DNA from: an uncultured Lachnospiraceae bacterium
Lineage (GTDB): Bacteria > Bacillota > Clostridia > Lachnospirales > Lachnospiraceae
Direction of reading: 5' to 3'
DNA: 64,000 nucleotides
Assembly: GCA_910585605.1 (NCBI GenBank)
Contig: CAJUFL010000012.1
Coordinates: forward strand, 13,393 to 77,392
In this document: piece after piece, positions 62,401-64,000 of the stretch
How positions within the stretch are numbered: the first letter of the stretch is position 1
How the letters are laid out: each line of letters begins with the position of its first letter
Notes under the pieces: generated by a model
Databases searched by the model: none
Seen by the model: the letters and a program-made list of their open reading frames with translations, nothing else
What the model was told of the DNA's origin: nothing
Translations under genes and position numbers: made by a program

Positions 62401-63862
62401 GTCCCACAATACCGATAGTAAGGTTATCAACCTCTATATCCTTCGGTGTAAATTCTCCTCTGATCGTTACTGTTGACCAGCCATTCCCCAAATCCTTCAC
62501 TGTCTTTGTCCTGAAGGAGCCTTCTCCGTTCAATACCTCAGTCTTTCCCGTAGCATCGCTCATAAAAAACTTGGTTCTTACAGTTTCCATGGAAGACGGA
62601 TAACGCAGGGTAATAGTAACCAGATTATAATTCGCCACGCTGACCGGAGTAAATGTTCCTTTTATCTTTGCTTCACTCCAGCCGGAAGCAGTATCCTGTG
62701 AATAATCTACTATCATTTTAAGACTCTGTGACTCTTCATCCCATTCAGCCTCTGCTGCCTCTTCCTTCTTTTCCGATGCAGCATTTCCATGAGAATAATC
62801 ATAACCTGCTTCCCCTGCCCAGCCTTCAATACCTGTGGCAAAATCCGCCAATACTGTTGGATCCTGCGGTGTCAGGACTGGATCGTCTGCTTTTTTGGTA
62901 AAAGACAGATCTGATATGGCCACCGAACCGGAAAATCCCGTTCCCACACCCTGTATCAGCAATGAATGAAACGTATCAATTCCTGTTTCTACAGTCATCT
63001 TAACCTTAGTGCTGTAAGTACCGTCCTCATTTTCTGTAAAGTCAGCAGGTGCAAACATTGGCCATCCCAGTTTCTCTATAGTATCCCAATTATCGGCTTC
63101 CTGAAATAGAACCGCCTGTAATTTAATATAATCCGTTTCTTTCATTGTGGAATAAGCAGCCGCACTCATTGTCATAACAAAACTCATATCCGTGCCTGCC
63201 TCAACCTTTTCATTGTTGCCGTCAAAAGTTGCTCTTAATGTATTGTCCCAAGTATCCCAGTCCTCGGCATCTCCAAAAGTTACCTCATTGGTTACAGTTC
63301 CTTCAGCCGTCCAGCTTTCATTTGGATCCTTCAGCTCAACATCAGTAATGTCAATATCACCGTCAAAAAAGGTTCCCACTACATCAATTAACAGGGAATG
63401 GAATATATCTATTTCTTTTGTCACTTCAAATTCAACTGTAGTTGTCCATGTTCCGTCCTCGTTCTGTGTAAAATCTTTTTGATAAAACATAGGCCATCCC
63501 AATTTTAATACAGTATCTTCATTCCATGCCTCTTCCTGCTGAATAACTGCCTGTACCTTTAAATACCCCTCTTCCAGAGATTGGTATTCTTCGTCACTGA
63601 TGGTCATTTTGTATGTAAGCTGAGTTCCTTTTGCCAGCTGTTTTTTTGTACCGGCATAGCTTACACTTGCTTTTGTTTCTGCTGAATCCCAGCTTTCTTC
63701 TTCTCCACAGACTATAGAATTTGTCGTCTGCTTCTCTCCTGCCTGCCATATTGCGGCTGACACCTGTGGAATTCCACCATACAAGCCTGTGCCTGATGTT
63801 GACAGTGCAACAGCCAGTGCCAGTCCTGTGGCAAAACACCTCACTCTTGTTTTCTTTCTCAT
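59441..63862 (-). CDS. Multimodular secreted GH26 endo-beta-mannanase with CBMs and Fn3 domains
   Basis: 1473 residues. The signal peptide is followed by VSAAIWQ. Two homologous carbohydrate-binding modules lie at about 45-190 and 190-335 (VKLQAVIQQEE...GWPMF; IKLQAVLFQEADNWDTIEKL). A third beta module is at about 340-510 (DPTVLADFATGIEGWAGEAG). The GH26 catalytic domain (about 530-910) has the acid/base in RPFHENSGGWFWWGT and the nucleophile in AIAESGIRI. A CBM23-like module (VFDDFEYYYGNNGLL, GKICFDDIKAVK) and a Pro/Thr linker follow, then two Fn3 domains ending with a Lys-rich tail. It cleaves beta-mannan outside the cell. GGAGG precedes the ATG. Confidence 0.93.
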   Translation of the reverse strand: MRKKTRVRCFATGLALAVALSTSGTGLYGGIPQVSAAIWQAGEKQTTNSIVCGEEESWDSAETKASVSYAGTKKQLAKGTQLTYKMTISDEEYQSLEEGYLKVQAVIQQEEAWNEDTVLKLGWPMFYQKDFTQNEDGTWTTTVEFEVTKEIDIFHSLLIDVVGTFFDGDIDITDVELKDPNESWTAEGTVTNEVTFGDAEDWDTWDNTLRATFDGNNEKVEAGTDMSFVMTMSAAAYSTMKETDYIKLQAVLFQEADNWDTIEKLGWPMFAPADFTENEDGTYSTKVKMTVETGIDTFHSLLIQGVGTGFSGSVAISDLSFTKKADDPVLTPQDPTVLADFATGIEGWAGEAGYDYSHGNAASEKKEEAAEAEWDEESQSLKMIVDYSQDTASGWSEAKIKGTFTPVSVANYNLVTITLRYPSSMETVRTKFFMSDATGKTEVLNGEGSFRTKTVKDLGNGWSTVTIRGEFTPKDIEVDNLTIGIVGPYADLECVYIDDVKLGQLDASEDYVAITEKVKETADKADLTGMAANVKLVDGNATDEAKALAAYLMGLQSSGQVLFGHQNSTFRSVRDNGVTSDVKDVTGSEAGLFGIDTLALAGIETSQTTRQDALDASIAASVKAYNGGSIVSLSCHMPNFTNKKITETGDEKYPYDFTTCDFSESKDLTPCADYILEGGEYNPQYNAYLDIIADYALALQEKGIPVLFRPFHENSGGWFWWGTSTSVESYQAIWRYMVNYLEEKGVHNFLYVYSPNGPISSEAEYLERYPGDAYVDVLGFDYYDDYADADVYTGDAFFEALAGSCDIVAGLAEEKGKIPAIAESGIRITGAGKDSLMVTGNPTTGKDWYNKLVNTASSHGIPYFLLWANFDSANFFIPYKFNDTMGQEMINEFISSYNNEKSVFGNGTNFYVSGESGAADAAISKADSITLSGYSEEVTGYMISPKNYAVIKEPFEMKASVKNAKKVEFRIQTAEGKEAVTVSASAQGNIYTGVLTKEILAALGETSTGIVTLMADGQELGQARFINFNKDADVMPQTVFDDFEYYYGNNGLLQSKYGSHNSASNCSSSMTLDSENKVQGDYSGVFNYKLTYKGSEVWTGGLGRVLDADKTDFSKYNAISMWVKPDGNGQKLVLQLNDNYEAYLTDFVKGDKAQYVTIPFSKFIKKGGTTAVDPSGIKSFKIWCNSVPDNYKGDKDESGNYTAEGKICFDDIKAVKISEEDLAKTDANGLIISDKPLKDLLDSTKPEEPEKPGPQEPAPGPGTTNPPTEQIPPTTQAPVTGEQGPDIEASKASTSNITLSWKANDKAAGYYVYIYDKSKKKYVKVADTAKPTAKVSKISGKKLKAATEYKFKVTAYQITDGKKVEIADSTFLLTTATAPKKVSFSSLKKKGTNKAVLKWKKVSGASGYEIYMKTGSKGKYKLVKTIKKGKTVSYTKTKLKKKTKYYFKVRSFKSVSGKKVYGAYSRTRSIKLK

Positions 63863-63881
63863 ACGCTATCCTCCTTTTTTT

Positions 63882-63912
63882 GCAATCAATTTTGCTTCAC
63901 AAAATTGATTGC
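63882..63912 (-). promoter_or_regulatory. Perfect 13-bp hairpin directly before the GH26 ribosome site
   Basis: GCAATCAATTTTG (63882-63894) and CAAAATTGATTGC (63900-63912) form a perfect stem with a 5-nt loop, immediately before the A-rich stretch and GGAGG of the GH26 gene. It could be an operator or an mRNA 5'-end structure. Almost the same sequence recurs at 28942-28972. Confidence 0.6.
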
Positions 63913-64000
63913 CTGCCCACTTTGCATTACCTTTAAACTGCGGAACAGATCACCGTAAAGTCCCCGCACACCTCTTCTTCCCCGAAACCACAGGGCAGAA

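Noticed and set aside
63886..63999. Open 38-codon frame on the minus strand entering from the right edge, ending GQAINFVKQN
   Set aside because: It ends inside the 63882-63912 hairpin and may only be the reading of that repeat; no family is recognised and the rest is outside the window.

Overview
The window reads as a piece of chromosome from a low-to-moderate GC, Gram-positive anaerobe of the Lachnospiraceae, probably Roseburia or a close relative. The evidence is the gene content: a GlgC/GlgD pair, SpoVG, the [FeFe]-hydrogenase maturase HydF, the ferrous iron system FeoAB, several BspA-type leucine-rich repeat surface proteins, and a secreted modular GH26 mannanase beside an intracellular-type GH113 mannanase, a pairing known from gut Roseburia. 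Genus is an inference. No rRNA, tRNA, CRISPR array or intact insertion sequence was seen.

Layout. 1-9.7 kb is housekeeping: the 5' part of mfd, pth, a one-domain GlmU-like uridylyltransferase, a LolA-like/LRR secreted protein, spoVG, glgC-glgD and asnS. 9.7-21.5 kb holds a chemoreceptor, a thioesterase-feoA-feoB operon, an acidic coiled-coil protein, superoxide dismutase and hydF (convergent, separated by two large structured elements), a membrane-anchored C39-like peptidase, and mntP behind a yybP-ykoY manganese riboswitch. 21.7-28.9 kb holds a zincin-like protein, an EAL phosphodiesterase, a response regulator whose sensor kinase is reduced to a stub, a decayed DUF2157-like gene, a sodium:alanine symporter and a HAD phosphatase. 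28.9-32.9 kb is a biotin-type operon (MaoC-like hydratase, BioY, thiolase, AMP ligase) behind a strong promoter and two BirA-like operators. 33.3-34.8 kb holds yaaA and a DUF434 gene.

35.7-55 kb is a long island of secreted, wall and surface proteins: two D,D-carboxypeptidases, several LRR proteins, a CHAP protein and a transglutaminase. It also holds regulatory genes: a LytTR protein and an operon of Ser/Thr kinase, HTH protein and repeat-rich LRR protein. Inside it sit two tandem cytosolic proteins that each join a TIR/SEFIR domain to a DUF1292 (YrzB-like) domain. 55-58.3 kb is scarred accessory DNA: a RelBE module, an AAA/PD-(D/E)XK ATPase and at least two gene remnants. 58.4-63.9 kb is the mannanase pair.

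The two observations I rate highest are (1) two about 273-bp elements at 17.2-17.9 kb that share boundaries and a multi-stem fold while their stem sequences differ with compensation, each beginning at the stop codon of the gene before it; and (2) the paralogous SEFIR-DUF1292 proteins at 39.7-41.3 kb. Everything here comes from reading the sequence; no database search was run.
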